This document shows, piece after piece, positions 51,009 to 60,752 of a DNA stretch of 64,000 nt (positions within the stretch are counted from its first letter, which is position 1; each line of letters begins with the position of its first letter). The DNA comes from Mesobacterium pallidum (GTDB lineage Bacteria > Pseudomonadota > Alphaproteobacteria > Rhodobacterales > Rhodobacteraceae). The DNA lies in assembly GCF_019966535.1 (NCBI RefSeq), contig NZ_JAIMID010000003.1, forward strand, positions 1 to 64,000, written 5' to 3'. Under the pieces are notes generated by a model. It was given only the letters and a program-made list of their open reading frames with translations. It was not told the DNA's origin and made no database searches. The position numbers were made by a program, and so were the translations under genes.

Positions 51009-53027
51009 TCAGGTGAAATCGACCAGTTCGCCCAGCGGCACCTGCTGGCCGTCCGTCAGCACGAGGATGAAGCCGCCAAGGTGGGTGATCTCGTAGCTGA
51101 ACTGGCCGCTCTCGTTGATCTCGGTCAGGGTCACGTCCAGCGCGGACTGGCCGGTCAGCCGGATGGTGTCCACCTCGCGCTCGTAGTCGAGGATGATGTC
51201 TGTGCCTTCGTCCAGGCTGTCGAAAATAAAGACATCCGCCCCGCTGCCGCCGGTCAGAAAGTCGTTCCCGGCATCGCCCATCAACGTGTCATCGTGACCG
51301 CCGCCGCGGATCGTGTCGTTGCCGAAGCCGCCGTCGAGCGAGTCGAGCCCCAGCAGGCCGTCGAGCACGTCGTCTCCTTCGTCCCCGACCAGCGTGTCGC
51401 GGTTGTCGCCGCCCGACAGCACGTCATCGCCGATCCCGCCCGACAGGTAGTCGTCGCCCCACCAGCCATACAGGCTGTCGCGCCCGTGCTGGCCCAGAAG
51501 GGTGTCGTTGCCCGACCCGCCGTCGAGGCTGTCGCCATGGAACCCGCCGGTCAGCGCGTCGGCGCCGATCCCGCCCTGGAGCGTGTCGAAGCCGTTGCCG
51601 CCGAACATCGTATCCGCGCCCAGGTGCCCACGCACGAGGTCCGCGTTGTCGCCGCCGAACAGCAGGTCGGCGCCGGATCCGCCGTAGACCGTGTCATTGC
51701 CGTCGCCGCCGCTGACGGTGTCGTCATCCGCCCCGCCGGTGATCGCATCCGACCCGCCCTCGCCGTAGACCATGTCGCTGCCGTCCAGGCCGTTGAGGAA
51801 ATCGCCGCCCGCGCCGCCGTAGAGCGCGTCCGCCCCGCCGCCGCCGCTCACCTCGTCCTTACCGTCCCCGCCATATGCCGTGTCGTTGTCGGCCAGCCCC
51901 CAGAGCGTGTCGTCTCCGAAGCCGCCGTAGAGCAGATCCATGCCCGCGTCGCCGTAAAGGATGTCGGTGCCGTGGCCGCCATAGAGCGTATCGTTGCCCA
52001 GCTCTCCCGCCAGGTTGTCGGCCCCGTCCCCGCCGTCGAGCAGGTCGGCGCCGATCCCGCCGCGCAGCTGATCGTCGCCCAGCTGGCCGTACAACGTATC
52101 GTCGTGGCTTTGGTCCAGGGCATCCACCCCGCCACCGCCGTCGAGCGTGTCCCAACCGCGCCCGCCATACAGCACGTCCGACCCGTCGCCGCCAACGAGA
52201 CTGTCGGCATGGTCCTCGCCATGAAGGGTATCGTTCTCTCGCCCGCCCTGGAGAGTGTCCTCTCCGTTGTCGCCGTGCAGCTCGTCCTCGCCGGCGCGCC
52301 CGGAGATCAGGTCAGCGCCAAGCCGGCCGAACAGCAGGTTGCGGGCGTCGTCGCCCTTGAGCACATCCGCCTGGTTGGTGCCAAAGAACGCCTCGACCCC
52401 GATGAAGGTGTAATCGTCGGGGCCCGAGAACCCGCTGCCCGCGGCCAGGTCCACGTCGATCGGCCCCGGCAGCTTGACCGCGTCCACGGCATCCTCGCTG
52501 CCTGGCCCCATGTCGATCGCTCCGCCGCCCAACCCCAGCAGGATGACGTCATCGCCGCCATGGGTCTCTACGTCGGTTGGCCCGATGTACCATTCGATCA
52601 GGTCGTCGTAGTCGGAAAAGCTGGCCGTGCTGACGCTGTCGGTGTCGAACAGGGCATAGAAGGTGGCCGTGGGGAAATCCGAGAAATCCGGCTCTCCCGG
52701 CGGCAGGTCGTCGATCAGCGGTTGCAGCGCCGAGATGTCTGGAATGTCCAGCCCGGTGGCCCGGACCGCCTGGAAGGGCTGGGTCGAGGTCGGGCCGCGG
52801 AAGGAATAGGTCAGGCTGGTGACCGATCCGCTGACCTCGTCCCCGTCCAGCAGAAGGTCCGGCCCCGAGAACAGCAGGTGCGTGTTGGCCCGGCTGCCGA
52901 ATTCGGCCCAGGCGACGGTGCCGCTGTCGAAACCGGGGGTCCAGCTGAAGTCGGGATCGTGAAAGAGCGATGCGATCAGGCGCTGAAAGGTCGTCTCGTA
53001 AAGCGGGCCGGTGAACGTGATGGGCAT
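51009..53027 (-). CDS. Calcium-binding RTX (hemolysin-type) repeat protein, 672 aa
   Basis: 672 residues. About residues 1-210 form a unique N-terminal domain (MPITFTGPLYETTFQRLIAS). From about 225 to 620 runs a long array of nonapeptide GGxGxDxUx-type repeats (GRLGADLISGRAGEDELHGDNGEDTLQG) binding Ca2+. A C-terminal non-repeat part ends FT. No N-terminal signal; RTX proteins leave by type I secretion with a C-terminal signal, but no secretion genes are seen here. Function of the N-domain is unknown. Confidence 0.9.
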   Translation of the reverse strand: MPITFTGPLYETTFQRLIASLFHDPDFSWTPGFDSGTVAWAEFGSRANTHLLFSGPDLLLDGDEVSGSVTSLTYSFRGPTSTQPFQAVRATGLDIPDISALQPLIDDLPPGEPDFSDFPTATFYALFDTDSVSTASFSDYDDLIEWYIGPTDVETHGGDDVILLGLGGGAIDMGPGSEDAVDAVKLPGPIDVDLAAGSGFSGPDDYTFIGVEAFFGTNQADVLKGDDARNLLFGRLGADLISGRAGEDELHGDNGEDTLQGGRENDTLHGEDHADSLVGGDGSDVLYGGRGWDTLDGGGGVDALDQSHDDTLYGQLGDDQLRGGIGADLLDGGDGADNLAGELGNDTLYGGHGTDILYGDAGMDLLYGGFGDDTLWGLADNDTAYGGDGKDEVSGGGGADALYGGAGGDFLNGLDGSDMVYGEGGSDAITGGADDDTVSGGDGNDTVYGGSGADLLFGGDNADLVRGHLGADTMFGGNGFDTLQGGIGADALTGGFHGDSLDGGSGNDTLLGQHGRDSLYGWWGDDYLSGGIGDDVLSGGDNRDTLVGDEGDDVLDGLLGLDSLDGGFGNDTIRGGGHDDTLMGDAGNDFLTGGSGADVFIFDSLDEGTDIILDYEREVDTIRLTGQSALDVTLTEINESGQFSYEITHLGGFILVLTDGQQVPLGELVDFT

Positions 53028-53192
53028 GGGTGGGCCTCCCCCCGGAAATCAGGAAATCAATGTGCTGTCCTGCCGCAACGTTACTGCAAAGTGCGATTCG
53101 CGGCAAAATCCGTCGTTTCTGCACGCCGCGCGCGAAAACGGGCGCCCCCAAGGGGGCGCCCGCCTGTCACCGTTGACCTGTCGGGAGGAGGA

Positions 53193-54677
53193 TCAGGCCA
53201 GCAGGTCGAAGGTGTTGCCGTCGATCCCGATGTTCAGCGAGGACCAGGCCGCGCCATCGGCGATCACGAACAGGGTGTTGCCGTCGTACATGACCGCGGC
53301 ATCATCGGTGCCGGCATCGCCGACCCCCATGTCGGACACCATGACCGAGAAGTCGGCCGCAGCCGCACCCGCGCCGGTGAACCACAGCATGTCGCCTTCG
53401 CCGGTATCGAAGTCCAGCAGGGTCTCGGTACCCATCCAGCTGGTGCCGTCGTGCGCGAACCGGTCGGCGCCGTCGCCGCCCCAGATGAAGTCATCCTCGG
53501 ACCCGCCGGTGATCGTGTCATCCCCGTCGTTGCCGTAGATCACGTCGGCCTCGGCCCCGCCATAGATGGCGTCTTTGCCGGACCCGCCGTGCAGCTCGTC
53601 CGAACCGGTGCCGCCGACGATCACGTCATCGCCCTCGCCGCCCCAGACGGTGTCTTCGCCGGCGCCGGCCAGGATCACGTCGTCGCCCGCGTCGCCCTCG
53701 GCGTAGTCGTTGCCGGTCATGCCGCGGATCTCGTCATTGCCGTTGCCGCCCCAGAGCGCATCGGCCCCGGCGCCACCCCAGGCGCGGTCATCGCCGTCTC
53801 CTCCATCGAGCGTGTCATTGCCCGAACCGCCGTAGACGGTGTCATTGTCGGCGCCGCCCCAGGCCATGTCGTCGCCCGAGCCGCTGTAGATCACGTCGCC
53901 GTCCGCATCGCCCATCAGCTCGTCGTTGCCGGCAAAGCCGTAGATCGTGTCGTCACCAAGCCCACCGGCAAAGACATTCGCCCCGCCGTCAAGCTGGACG
54001 AATTCGGCGGCCAGCTCGGCATGGGCGCCCAGCAGGGCCACGGCCTCGGCGTAGCTCGAGGCTTCGATCTCGCCCGCGGCGGCCGGCAGGATACCGGTGT
54101 AGCCGTTTGTACCACCGTCCACTTCGCCGTCGGTGCCTTCGCCGATCCCGTCCGGCACGTCCACGCCGTGCAGCACGATCTCGCGTGCGATCAGCGGCAT
54201 CAGGTCATCGGCGGTGTATTGCACGCCCGACACCGGGCTGAGGAAGTTGGTCAGGTCGGAAAGGTTGTAGGATTGCACGAAGCTGACCGTGCCATCCGCA
54301 TTCGCCGTCGGCATGGCGCCCGCCGCGCTGTCCAGCGACAGCAGGATGTCACCGTATTTAGGAAGGCCCTCGAAGACCTCGACCATGCCGTCGCGGTCCG
54401 CGTCATCGGCCAGCGTGGGCGTCGTGGCATTGGTCACGTTGCCGTCTTCGTCAAAGGTGCCGTGGATGTGCTGCGCGTGGACCTGGTTTGCGGTCAGCCC
54501 CTCGGCCGATACGGCCACGTTCAGGTATTGGGTCCCGTCGTCCTCGGTCGACAGGGCCAGGATCGCGGTGCCCGACACGCCCGAGTTGTTCAGGGCCGTC
54601 AGGTCGACGGACCAGAAGCCCTCGGCGCGGCCAAGAAAGGTGTCGAACGAAGTGTAGGATGCGGCCAGATGTGCCAT
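53193..54677 (-). CDS. CHRD-domain and RTX-repeat fusion protein, 494 aa
   Basis: 494 residues. Residues about 10-170 form a CHRD domain (SGVSGTAILALSTEDDGTQYLNVAVSAEGLTANQVHAQHIHGTFDED), and about 225-430 carry RTX calcium-binding repeats (GGLGDDTIYGFAGNDELMGDADGDVIYSGSGDDMAWGG). A C-terminal part ends NTFDLLA. The CHRD motif HAQHIHG resembles a Cu/Zn-SOD-like fold, though no enzymatic activity is implied. No signal peptide, so type I secretion is the likely route. Same strand as the 51009 RTX gene, 165 bp upstream of it. Confidence 0.88.
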   Translation of the reverse strand: MAHLAASYTSFDTFLGRAEGFWSVDLTALNNSGVSGTAILALSTEDDGTQYLNVAVSAEGLTANQVHAQHIHGTFDEDGNVTNATTPTLADDADRDGMVEVFEGLPKYGDILLSLDSAAGAMPTANADGTVSFVQSYNLSDLTNFLSPVSGVQYTADDLMPLIAREIVLHGVDVPDGIGEGTDGEVDGGTNGYTGILPAAAGEIEASSYAEAVALLGAHAELAAEFVQLDGGANVFAGGLGDDTIYGFAGNDELMGDADGDVIYSGSGDDMAWGGADNDTVYGGSGNDTLDGGDGDDRAWGGAGADALWGGNGNDEIRGMTGNDYAEGDAGDDVILAGAGEDTVWGGEGDDVIVGGTGSDELHGGSGKDAIYGGAEADVIYGNDGDDTITGGSEDDFIWGGDGADRFAHDGTSWMGTETLLDFDTGEGDMLWFTGAGAAAADFSVMVSDMGVGDAGTDDAAVMYDGNTLFVIADGAAWSSLNIGIDGNTFDLLA

Positions 54678-54764
54678 CTTTTCCTCCCGGTTTGGGTTGC
54701 GTTGCTCACGAAGCCACGGGCGCCCGGGGGAAGAGTTTCAGGAAAAGTCGAAAAAATGTCGCAA

Positions 54765-56117
54765 TCAGTCCGGCGCGCCGAGATGGGAGATGGACCGGGC
54801 GTAGTATTCGAGGATGGCGTGCTCGGTTTCCGTCACCCGGATGATGCCGCCCGCGTCGATCGACACGATCCGCCGCCGCTGCAGGATCTCGAGCGCGGAT
54901 TCCACCCGGTCGCTGGCCGCGTCGATGGCATGCGGGCGCAGCGCGGCCAGGCGCGTTTCGGCCCGGGCGACCAGCGCGGCGCGGTCCATGGGCGCGTGAT
55001 CCAGCAGGATGCGCGCGACCAGCGGCACCGACACGACCGGGATCACCGCGCCGATGCGCCGCGCCAGCTCGCGCGCGAGGTCGCGGGTCGGGTCGCCCTC
55101 GGTCCGGCCCGCGACGAAATCGGCCAGCGACAGCGGCGCGCCAAAGCTGACGGCGGCGGTGCCGAAGCGGCGGTAGCGCCCGGTCATCCAGCGCAGGATC
55201 AACCGCAACAGGTTCAGGAAGACCACGCTGATCCGCGCCCGAAACCGCCGTTCGCCCGCCTTGCCGGCGGTGATGAGGATGCGATCCTCGAGCACGCGGT
55301 CGTAGTTCAGCCCCACGGGGACAAAGACCACGTCCCGCAGCGTCGGATCGAACCCGTCGGTGATGTACTTGAGCAGCCCCAGCTTGGGCGGCGCCATCGC
55401 CCCGTCCAGGCTGAGCCCGCCTTCGGGGTAGATCGCCTGCGTGACGCCATTGTCGGTGACCATCCGCACGAACCGCGCCAGCACCTTGCGATAAAGGTCA
55501 TTGCGCGACCGGCGCCGGATGAAGTAGCCGCCCAGCGCCCGGATCAGCCAGCTCAGCGGCCAGACCCGCGCCCATTCGCCCACCGCGTAGGCCAGCGCGC
55601 TGCGTTGCGCGGCCAGGTACGTGACCAACACGTAATCCATGTTGGAGCGGTGGTTCATGACGAAGATCACCGTCGCCTCGGGATCGACCCCGTCCAGCGG
55701 CTCGGGGTCGTCGTTGACGCGCACGGTGTAAAACGCCCGGCTCAGCAGCCGCGCCGCCCGCGTGGCGACGCCAAAGTAGAGCATCGTGGAAAACGACGGC
55801 ACGATCTCGCGCGCATAGCGTTTCGCGGTCTCGAAGGCGACGGCCTCGGGGATGCCCTCGGCCCGCGCATGGGCGACGATGGCGCGGTTGACCTCGGGGT
55901 CGTAGACCAGCCGCTGGATCATGTCGTGCCGCCCCAGCAGCTTGAACGGCTGGATGGGACGTTGCAGGCGCCGGTTCAGCCGCCGCACGGCGCGCTCCAT
56001 CCGTTTGCGGAAGAACCAGCGCACCGAGGGGAACAGGAAATGCGACGCGAATGTCACTGCCGCGAAAAGCAGAATCAGGACGAAGGCCCAAAGCGGCAGG
56101 GTGACTGGCATGGTCAT
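54765..56117 (-). CDS. Glycerol-3-phosphate/1-acyl-glycerol-3-phosphate acyltransferase family protein
   Basis: 450 residues, PlsB-type. Two N-terminal hydrophobic residues blocks anchor it (LPLWAFVLILLFAAVTFASHFLF). The acyltransferase motif block I NHRSNMDYV (HxxxxD form, His near 155), block III YPEGGLSLDG and block IV VPVGLNYD are readable. It transfers acyl groups to glycerolipid intermediates at the membrane. MTMPVTL at 56117 or MPVTL at 56111 may be the start. It is divergent from ecm. Confidence 0.85.
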   Translation of the reverse strand: MTMPVTLPLWAFVLILLFAAVTFASHFLFPSVRWFFRKRMERAVRRLNRRLQRPIQPFKLLGRHDMIQRLVYDPEVNRAIVAHARAEGIPEAVAFETAKRYAREIVPSFSTMLYFGVATRAARLLSRAFYTVRVNDDPEPLDGVDPEATVIFVMNHRSNMDYVLVTYLAAQRSALAYAVGEWARVWPLSWLIRALGGYFIRRRSRNDLYRKVLARFVRMVTDNGVTQAIYPEGGLSLDGAMAPPKLGLLKYITDGFDPTLRDVVFVPVGLNYDRVLEDRILITAGKAGERRFRARISVVFLNLLRLILRWMTGRYRRFGTAAVSFGAPLSLADFVAGRTEGDPTRDLARELARRIGAVIPVVSVPLVARILLDHAPMDRAALVARAETRLAALRPHAIDAASDRVESALEILQRRRIVSIDAGGIIRVTETEHAILEYYARSISHLGAPD

Positions 56118-56283
56118 GGCGGCACCATTTCAGATGCCCAAACCTTGGGCAATCCCCTGAGCGCAGGGCGTTTTCCGCCGCGGGCAGCCTTGCCTCTCCG
56201 GCCCCGGCCGCCCTGCGACCCAAGCCCTATTTGGGAATCGCCCGGTGCCGCGTATGCTCTGCCGCAACGCAGCGAATTGACAC

Positions 56284-56332
56284 TTGCGCAAAATTTCGCG
56301 TATCACGCCATTCAAGCAAGATTGTTGCGCAA
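56284..56332 (+). promoter_or_regulatory. Two TTGCGCAA palindromes upstream of ecm
   Basis: TTGCGCAA at 56284-56291 and at 56325-56332, 33 bp apart, 36-84 bp before the ecm ATG. The first is followed by AAATTTCGCG, whose inverse resembles the ccr upstream elements. Confidence 0.4.
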
Positions 56333-56367
56333 CCGATTCAGCCAGAATCCAGCCGGAGCCTTGAGCG

Positions 56368-58350
56368 ATGACCGACACGACCCAGACCCCGACCAGCCCC
56401 AGGGACAAGCCCTGGCTGATCCGCACCTATGCCGGCCATTCCACCGCCACCGCGTCCAACGCGCTGTACCGGGCGAACCTGGCCAAGGGGCAGACGGGCC
56501 TGTCGGTCGCCTTCGACCTGCCGACGCAGACCGGCTATGACAGCGACCACATCCTGGCGCGGGGCGAGGTCGGCAAGGTCGGCGTGCCGGTCTGCCACCT
56601 TGGCGACATGCGCACGCTGTTTGACCAGATCCCGCTCGAGCAGATGAACACCTCGATGACCATCAACGCGACGGCGCCCTGGCTTCTGGCGCTCTATATC
56701 GCGGTGGCCGAGGAGCAGGGCGCGGACATCACCCAGCTGCAAGGCACGGTGCAGAACGACCTGATCAAGGAATACCTCAGCCGCGGGACGTATATTTGCC
56801 CGCCCAAGCCGTCGCTCAAGATGATCGGGGACGTGGCCGAGTATTGCTATACCCACGTGCCCAAGTGGAACCCGATGAACGTCTGTTCCTACCACCTGCA
56901 AGAGGCCGGCGCGACGCCCGAGCAGGAGCTGGCCTTTGCCCTCGCCACCGCCATCGCCGTGCTGGACGAGCTGAAGACGCGCGTTCCGGCGGAAGATTTT
57001 CCGCAGCTTTGCGGCCGCATCTCCTTCTTCGTCAACGCCGGCATCCGGTTCGTCACCGAGATGTGCAAGATGCGCGCCTTCGTGGACCTTTGGGACGAGA
57101 TCCTGGCTGACCGCTACGGTGTGACCGACCCCAAGTACCGCCGCTTCCGCTATGGCGTGCAGGTGAACTCGCTGGGCCTGACCGAGCAGCAGCCCGAGAA
57201 CAACGTCTACCGTATTCTCATTGAAATGCTCGCCGTGACCCTGTCGAAAAAGGCCCGCGCCCGCGCCGTGCAGCTGCCCGCCTGGAACGAGGCGCTTGGC
57301 CTGCCCCGCCCCTGGGACCAGCAATGGTCCATGCGGATGCAGCAGATCATGGCCTATGAAACGGACCTCTTGGAATACGACGACCTCTTCGACGGCAACC
57401 CGGCCGTGGACGCCAAGGTTGAGGCGCTGAAGGACGGCGCCCGGTCCGAGTTGGCGAACATCGCGGCGATGGACGGGGCCATCGGCGCCATCGACTACAT
57501 GAAAAGCCGGCTGGTGGACAGCAACGCCGCCCGCCTCGGCCGGATCGAGCGCAACGAGACCGTCGTGGTCGGCGTCAACAAGTGGACCCAGGGCGAGCCC
57601 TCGCCGCTGGTGGGCGAGGATGGCGGCATCATGGTCGTCGACCCCGCCGTCGAGGCCGAGCAGATTGGCCGGTTGAACGCCTGGCGGGCCGAGCGTGACG
57701 AGGCCGCCGTGAAACAGGCGCTGACCGACCTGCGCGCGGCGGCCAGCACCGGCAAGAACGTCATGCCCGCCTCGATCGCCTGCGCCAAGGCTGGCGTGAC
57801 GACCGGCGAATGGGCCACGCAGATGCGCAATGTCCATGGCGAATACCGCGGCCCCACGGGCGTCAGCCGCGCCGTCAGCAACCAGACCGAGGGGCTCGAG
57901 GACCTGCGCGCCGCCGTGGACGCGGTCAGCGACCGGCTGGGCAAGCGCCTGCGGTTCCTCGTCGGCAAGCCCGGACTCGACGGCCATTCCAACGGGGCCG
58001 AACAGATCGCCTTCCGCGCCCGCGACTGCGGGATGGAGATCGACTACGAGGGCATCCGCCTGACCCCGGAGCAGATCGTGGAGGCCGCCAAGGACGGCGC
58101 CCATGTGATCGGGTTGTCGATCCTGTCGGGCAGCCACCTGCCGCTGGTCGAGGACGTGATGACCCGTCTGCGCGCCGAGGGGCTGGGCGACCGCCCGGTG
58201 ATCGTCGGCGGCATCATCCCGGACGAGGACGCGCGCCGCCTGCGCGCCATGGGCGTCGCCCGCGTCTACACCCCCAAGGATTTCGAGCTGAACACCATCA
58301 TGAAGGACATCGTGACGCTGGCCGATCCCGCCGCCGTCGCGGCCGAGTGA
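56368..58350 (+). CDS. ecm: Ethylmalonyl-CoA mutase
   Basis: 660 residues. TIM-barrel catalytic part with AGHSTATASNALYRANLAKGQTGLSVAFDLPTQTGYDSDH and NTSMTINATAPWLLALYIAVAEEQGAD; C-terminal cobalamin-binding domain with GKPGLDGHSNGAEQIA near residue 536 (DxHxxG). It converts (2R)-ethylmalonyl-CoA to methylsuccinyl-CoA using adenosylcobalamin. Together with ccr it marks the ethylmalonyl-CoA pathway. Its TGA overlaps the acylphosphatase ATG. Confidence 0.95.
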   Translation: MTDTTQTPTSPRDKPWLIRTYAGHSTATASNALYRANLAKGQTGLSVAFDLPTQTGYDSDHILARGEVGKVGVPVCHLGDMRTLFDQIPLEQMNTSMTINATAPWLLALYIAVAEEQGADITQLQGTVQNDLIKEYLSRGTYICPPKPSLKMIGDVAEYCYTHVPKWNPMNVCSYHLQEAGATPEQELAFALATAIAVLDELKTRVPAEDFPQLCGRISFFVNAGIRFVTEMCKMRAFVDLWDEILADRYGVTDPKYRRFRYGVQVNSLGLTEQQPENNVYRILIEMLAVTLSKKARARAVQLPAWNEALGLPRPWDQQWSMRMQQIMAYETDLLEYDDLFDGNPAVDAKVEALKDGARSELANIAAMDGAIGAIDYMKSRLVDSNAARLGRIERNETVVVGVNKWTQGEPSPLVGEDGGIMVVDPAVEAEQIGRLNAWRAERDEAAVKQALTDLRAAASTGKNVMPASIACAKAGVTTGEWATQMRNVHGEYRGPTGVSRAVSNQTEGLEDLRAAVDAVSDRLGKRLRFLVGKPGLDGHSNGAEQIAFRARDCGMEIDYEGIRLTPEQIVEAAKDGAHVIGLSILSGSHLPLVEDVMTRLRAEGLGDRPVIVGGIIPDEDARRLRAMGVARVYTPKDFELNTIMKDIVTLADPAAVAAE

Positions 58351-58625
58351 TGCGCATCGTCGCGCGCCACCTGCGGATCACCGGCCACGTCCAGGGCGTG
58401 GCCTACCGCGCCTGGACGCGCGGCCGGGCCGCACAGCTTGGGGTGGCCGGCTGGGTGCGCAACGAAGAGGTCGGCTCGGTCGCGGCGCATCTCGAAGGGC
58501 CGGAGGCGGCGGTCGAGGCGCTCGTCACCGAATGCTGGTCCGGCCCCGGCCCGGCCGAGGTGCGCGACGTGCAATCGACCAAGGCCGAGCCCGAGGGCTT
58601 CGAAGGGTTCGAGATCCGCCGCTAG
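58350..58625 (+). CDS. acyP: Acylphosphatase
   Basis: 91 residues with the family core GHVQGVAYRAWTRGRAAQLGVAGWVRNEEVGSVAAHLEG. The catalytic Arg is in VAYRAWTRGRA and the Asn in GWVRN. It hydrolyses acyl phosphates. Its start codon overlaps the ecm stop (TGATG), so translation is coupled, but a functional link is not evident. Confidence 0.92.
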   Translation: MRIVARHLRITGHVQGVAYRAWTRGRAAQLGVAGWVRNEEVGSVAAHLEGPEAAVEALVTECWSGPGPAEVRDVQSTKAEPEGFEGFEIRR

Positions 58626-58743
58626 GGGCGCGGTGAGCAGACGGCCCACCCTACCCGGTGACGCCACTTCCCCGCTTGCCGGGACGGATGGACTTTGTCG
58701 CGCGGCCGGGAAATGATCGCACTCCCGAACCAAGGAGAGCGCC

Positions 58744-59454
58744 ATGACCGTCCACATCGGAGCTAAACCCGGCGAGATCGCCGATACCGTGTTGATGCCC
58801 GGCGATCCCTACCGCGCGAAATGGGTGGCCGAGACCTTCCTCGAGAACGCCACCTGCGTGAACGAGGTGCGCGGCATGCTCGGCTTTACCGGAACCTGGC
58901 GCGGACAGCGCGTGACGGTGCAGGGGTCGGGCATGGGCATGCCGTCGCTCTCGATCTACGCCAACGAGCTGATCCGCGACTACGGCGCGCAGACCCTGAT
59001 CCGCATCGGCTCCTGCGGCGGGATGCAGACCGACGTGGGCATCCGCGACGTGATCCTCGCCATGACCGCCTCGACCCTCTCGACCCCCTCGCGGGGCATC
59101 TTCCGCGAGCTGAACTTCGCGCCTTCAGCCGACTGGTCCCTGCTGCAGGCCGCCGCCACGGCCGCGCAGGGCATGGAGATCCCAACCCATATCGGCGGCA
59201 TCTATTCCTCGGACGTCTTCTACGACGAACGCCCCGACCTGACCGAGCAGATGACCCGCCACGGCATCCTCGGGGTCGAGATGGAGACGGCCGAGCTTTA
59301 CATCCTTGCCGCCCGCCACAAGGTCCGCGCGCTGGCCGTGCTGACCGTCTCGGACCACCTGCTGACGCACGAGGCGCTGCCCTCGGAAGACCGCGAACGC
59401 AGCTTCGGCGACATGGTCGAGATCGCCCTGCGCGCCGCCTTCCCGGGGGCCTGA
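58744..59454 (+). CDS. deoD: Purine-nucleoside phosphorylase (DeoD type)
   Basis: 236 residues. DeoD signatures: [67 protein letters not shown] and [10 protein letters not shown], with the catalytic Asp in [10 protein letters not shown]. It splits purine nucleosides with phosphate to base and ribose-1-phosphate. AAGGAGA precedes ATG 58744. The gene is the last in the ecm direction and is followed by a dispersed repeat. Confidence 0.95.
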   Translation: MTVHIGAKPGEIADTVLMPGDPYRAKWVAETFLENATCVNEVRGMLGFTGTWRGQRVTVQGSGMGMPSLSIYANELIRDYGAQTLIRIGSCGGMQTDVGIRDVILAMTASTLSTPSRGIFRELNFAPSADWSLLQAAATAAQGMEIPTHIGGIYSSDVFYDERPDLTEQMTRHGILGVEMETAELYILAARHKVRALAVLTVSDHLLTHEALPSEDRERSFGDMVEIALRAAFPGA

Positions 59455-59763
59455 TCCCCCTTCATCTTGCCAATAAACTCCGGGGAGCGTGAGGGGCTGG
59501 CCCCTCACTCCGTCCATGGTCGCAGGCGCCTTCGGCGAGAGTATTTGGAGAAAAGTGAAAGCAGGGGCGGGGCGCAAACGGCCGGGGCTGCGACCTGTGG
59601 CCCAGGACGGATTGCCTCCGGCGGGCATATTGATGGAAAGATGAAAGCAGGGCTCCCCGTGCCCTCTTACCTTGCTGTGAAGACCCAATGGAACGCGAGG
59701 GGGCAGGCCCCTCGCATCATAGGTGCCGCGCCTCTGGCGCGAGGGGGCCAGCCCCTCACCTGC
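59455..59763. repeat. Dispersed mosaic intergenic repeat between deoD and the MBL gene
   Basis: Reads through the modules in inverted order relative to copy 1: CCCCTTCATCTTGCCAATAA (59457-), palindrome GTGAGGGGCTGGCCCCTCAC (59489-59508), GTATTTGGAGAAAAGTGAAA (59541-59560), GCCTCCGGCGGGCATATTGATG (at about 59616) and GAGGGGGCCAGCCCCTCACC near 59742-59762. It closely matches the copies at 10592 and 13257, which is good evidence for a dispersed family. Confidence 0.8.
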
Positions 59764-59801
59764 CTTGAATGCGCGCCTCGGGCGCCTGGCACCGAACGGG
59801 C

Positions 59802-60635
59802 TCAGAGCGTCTTGTAACCGATCCCCGACCGGGCGACCGTGACGAACTTGTCGGGCCCAAGGATATGCCCGCCCGAAAACCGGATGCCGTCGGTCGCCAG
59901 CATGTCCAGCGCCCGCTTGCGCGCCTTGCCGGCCGCCTCGGGGTCGATATCGAAGCCGACGCAGATCTCGGGATTGGCGAATTGCAGAATCTGGGCATGG
60001 GCGATGTCCGCCGCCAGCACCAGCTGGTCGTCGCCATCCGAGACGCGGAAGCCGGTATGACCCGGCGTGTGACCATGCAGCGGAATGGCGGTGATCCCGG
60101 GCGCGACCTCGGCCCCGTCGGTCCCGGCGAAGGTCACGATCCGGTCCTTGTAGGCCGCCAGCATCGACCCCGCGACCTTGAACCAGCTCTCCATCGGCTC
60201 CTGCCCGGAATAGGCGCTTCCGTCGGACCAGAACGCCTGCTCCAGCTCGGAAAAGGTCACCTCGGCATCGGGGAAGACCGCCGCGCCCTCGGCCGTGATC
60301 GCGCCGCCGATGTGATCCGGGTGCAGGTGCGTGAAAACCAGCCGCGTGACATCCCCGGGCGCGATCCCCAGCTCGGCCATCGCGGCCTCGAGGTTCGACC
60401 CGCCGGGCCCGGCGAGATGCCCGCGCCCGCTGTCGACCATGGTGATCCCCTGCGGGCCGCGCAGGAAGAAGGCGTTGAAGTTGGTGCGGATCTCGGACTC
60501 GCCGGCCGCCTCGAGGATCTCGGAAATCTCGTCCTCGCTGGTGTTCAGGAACATTCCCGGCGTGAACTCTGTCGCCCCGTCGGTCACCGCGATGACCTCG
60601 ATGTCACCCACCCGCGTCGTCAATGTCTCGGCCAT
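59802..60635 (-). CDS. MBL-fold metallo-hydrolase
   Basis: 277 residues. The HxHxDH metal motif THLHPDHIGG lies near residue 103, followed by GHTPGHTGF and LAADIAHAQ with metal Asp and later His. N-terminal DIEVIAVTDGATEFTP. It resembles the lactonase/hydrolase type, so quorum-signal breakdown is one possibility, but the substrate is not indicated. Start MAETLTTRVG at 60635 has GGAGGGTGA upstream; a longer frame to 60716 lacks one. Confidence 0.88.
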   Translation of the reverse strand: MAETLTTRVGDIEVIAVTDGATEFTPGMFLNTSEDEISEILEAAGESEIRTNFNAFFLRGPQGITMVDSGRGHLAGPGGSNLEAAMAELGIAPGDVTRLVFTHLHPDHIGGAITAEGAAVFPDAEVTFSELEQAFWSDGSAYSGQEPMESWFKVAGSMLAAYKDRIVTFAGTDGAEVAPGITAIPLHGHTPGHTGFRVSDGDDQLVLAADIAHAQILQFANPEICVGFDIDPEAAGKARKRALDMLATDGIRFSGGHILGPDKFVTVARSGIGYKTL

Positions 60636-60752
60636 GTCACCCTCCATCTGGTTGCCCGCATGACAGGGCAGCTGCCCCCTGACGTCAACCCCCGGCACGG
60701 CAAAGGGCCGCGCCACCGGCAGGCGGCGCGGCCCCGTGAGGCAGGCGATGGA

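Noticed and set aside
51300..52400. Tandem DNA repeats resembling CRISPR or minisatellite
   Set aside because: They encode in-frame RTX nonapeptides; unit spacing varies and there are no spacers.
50043..56540. 2165-codon + strand frame across ccr, two RTX genes and the acyltransferase
   Set aside because: It runs antisense to four recognised genes; GC-rich repeats in RTX genes keep such frames open.
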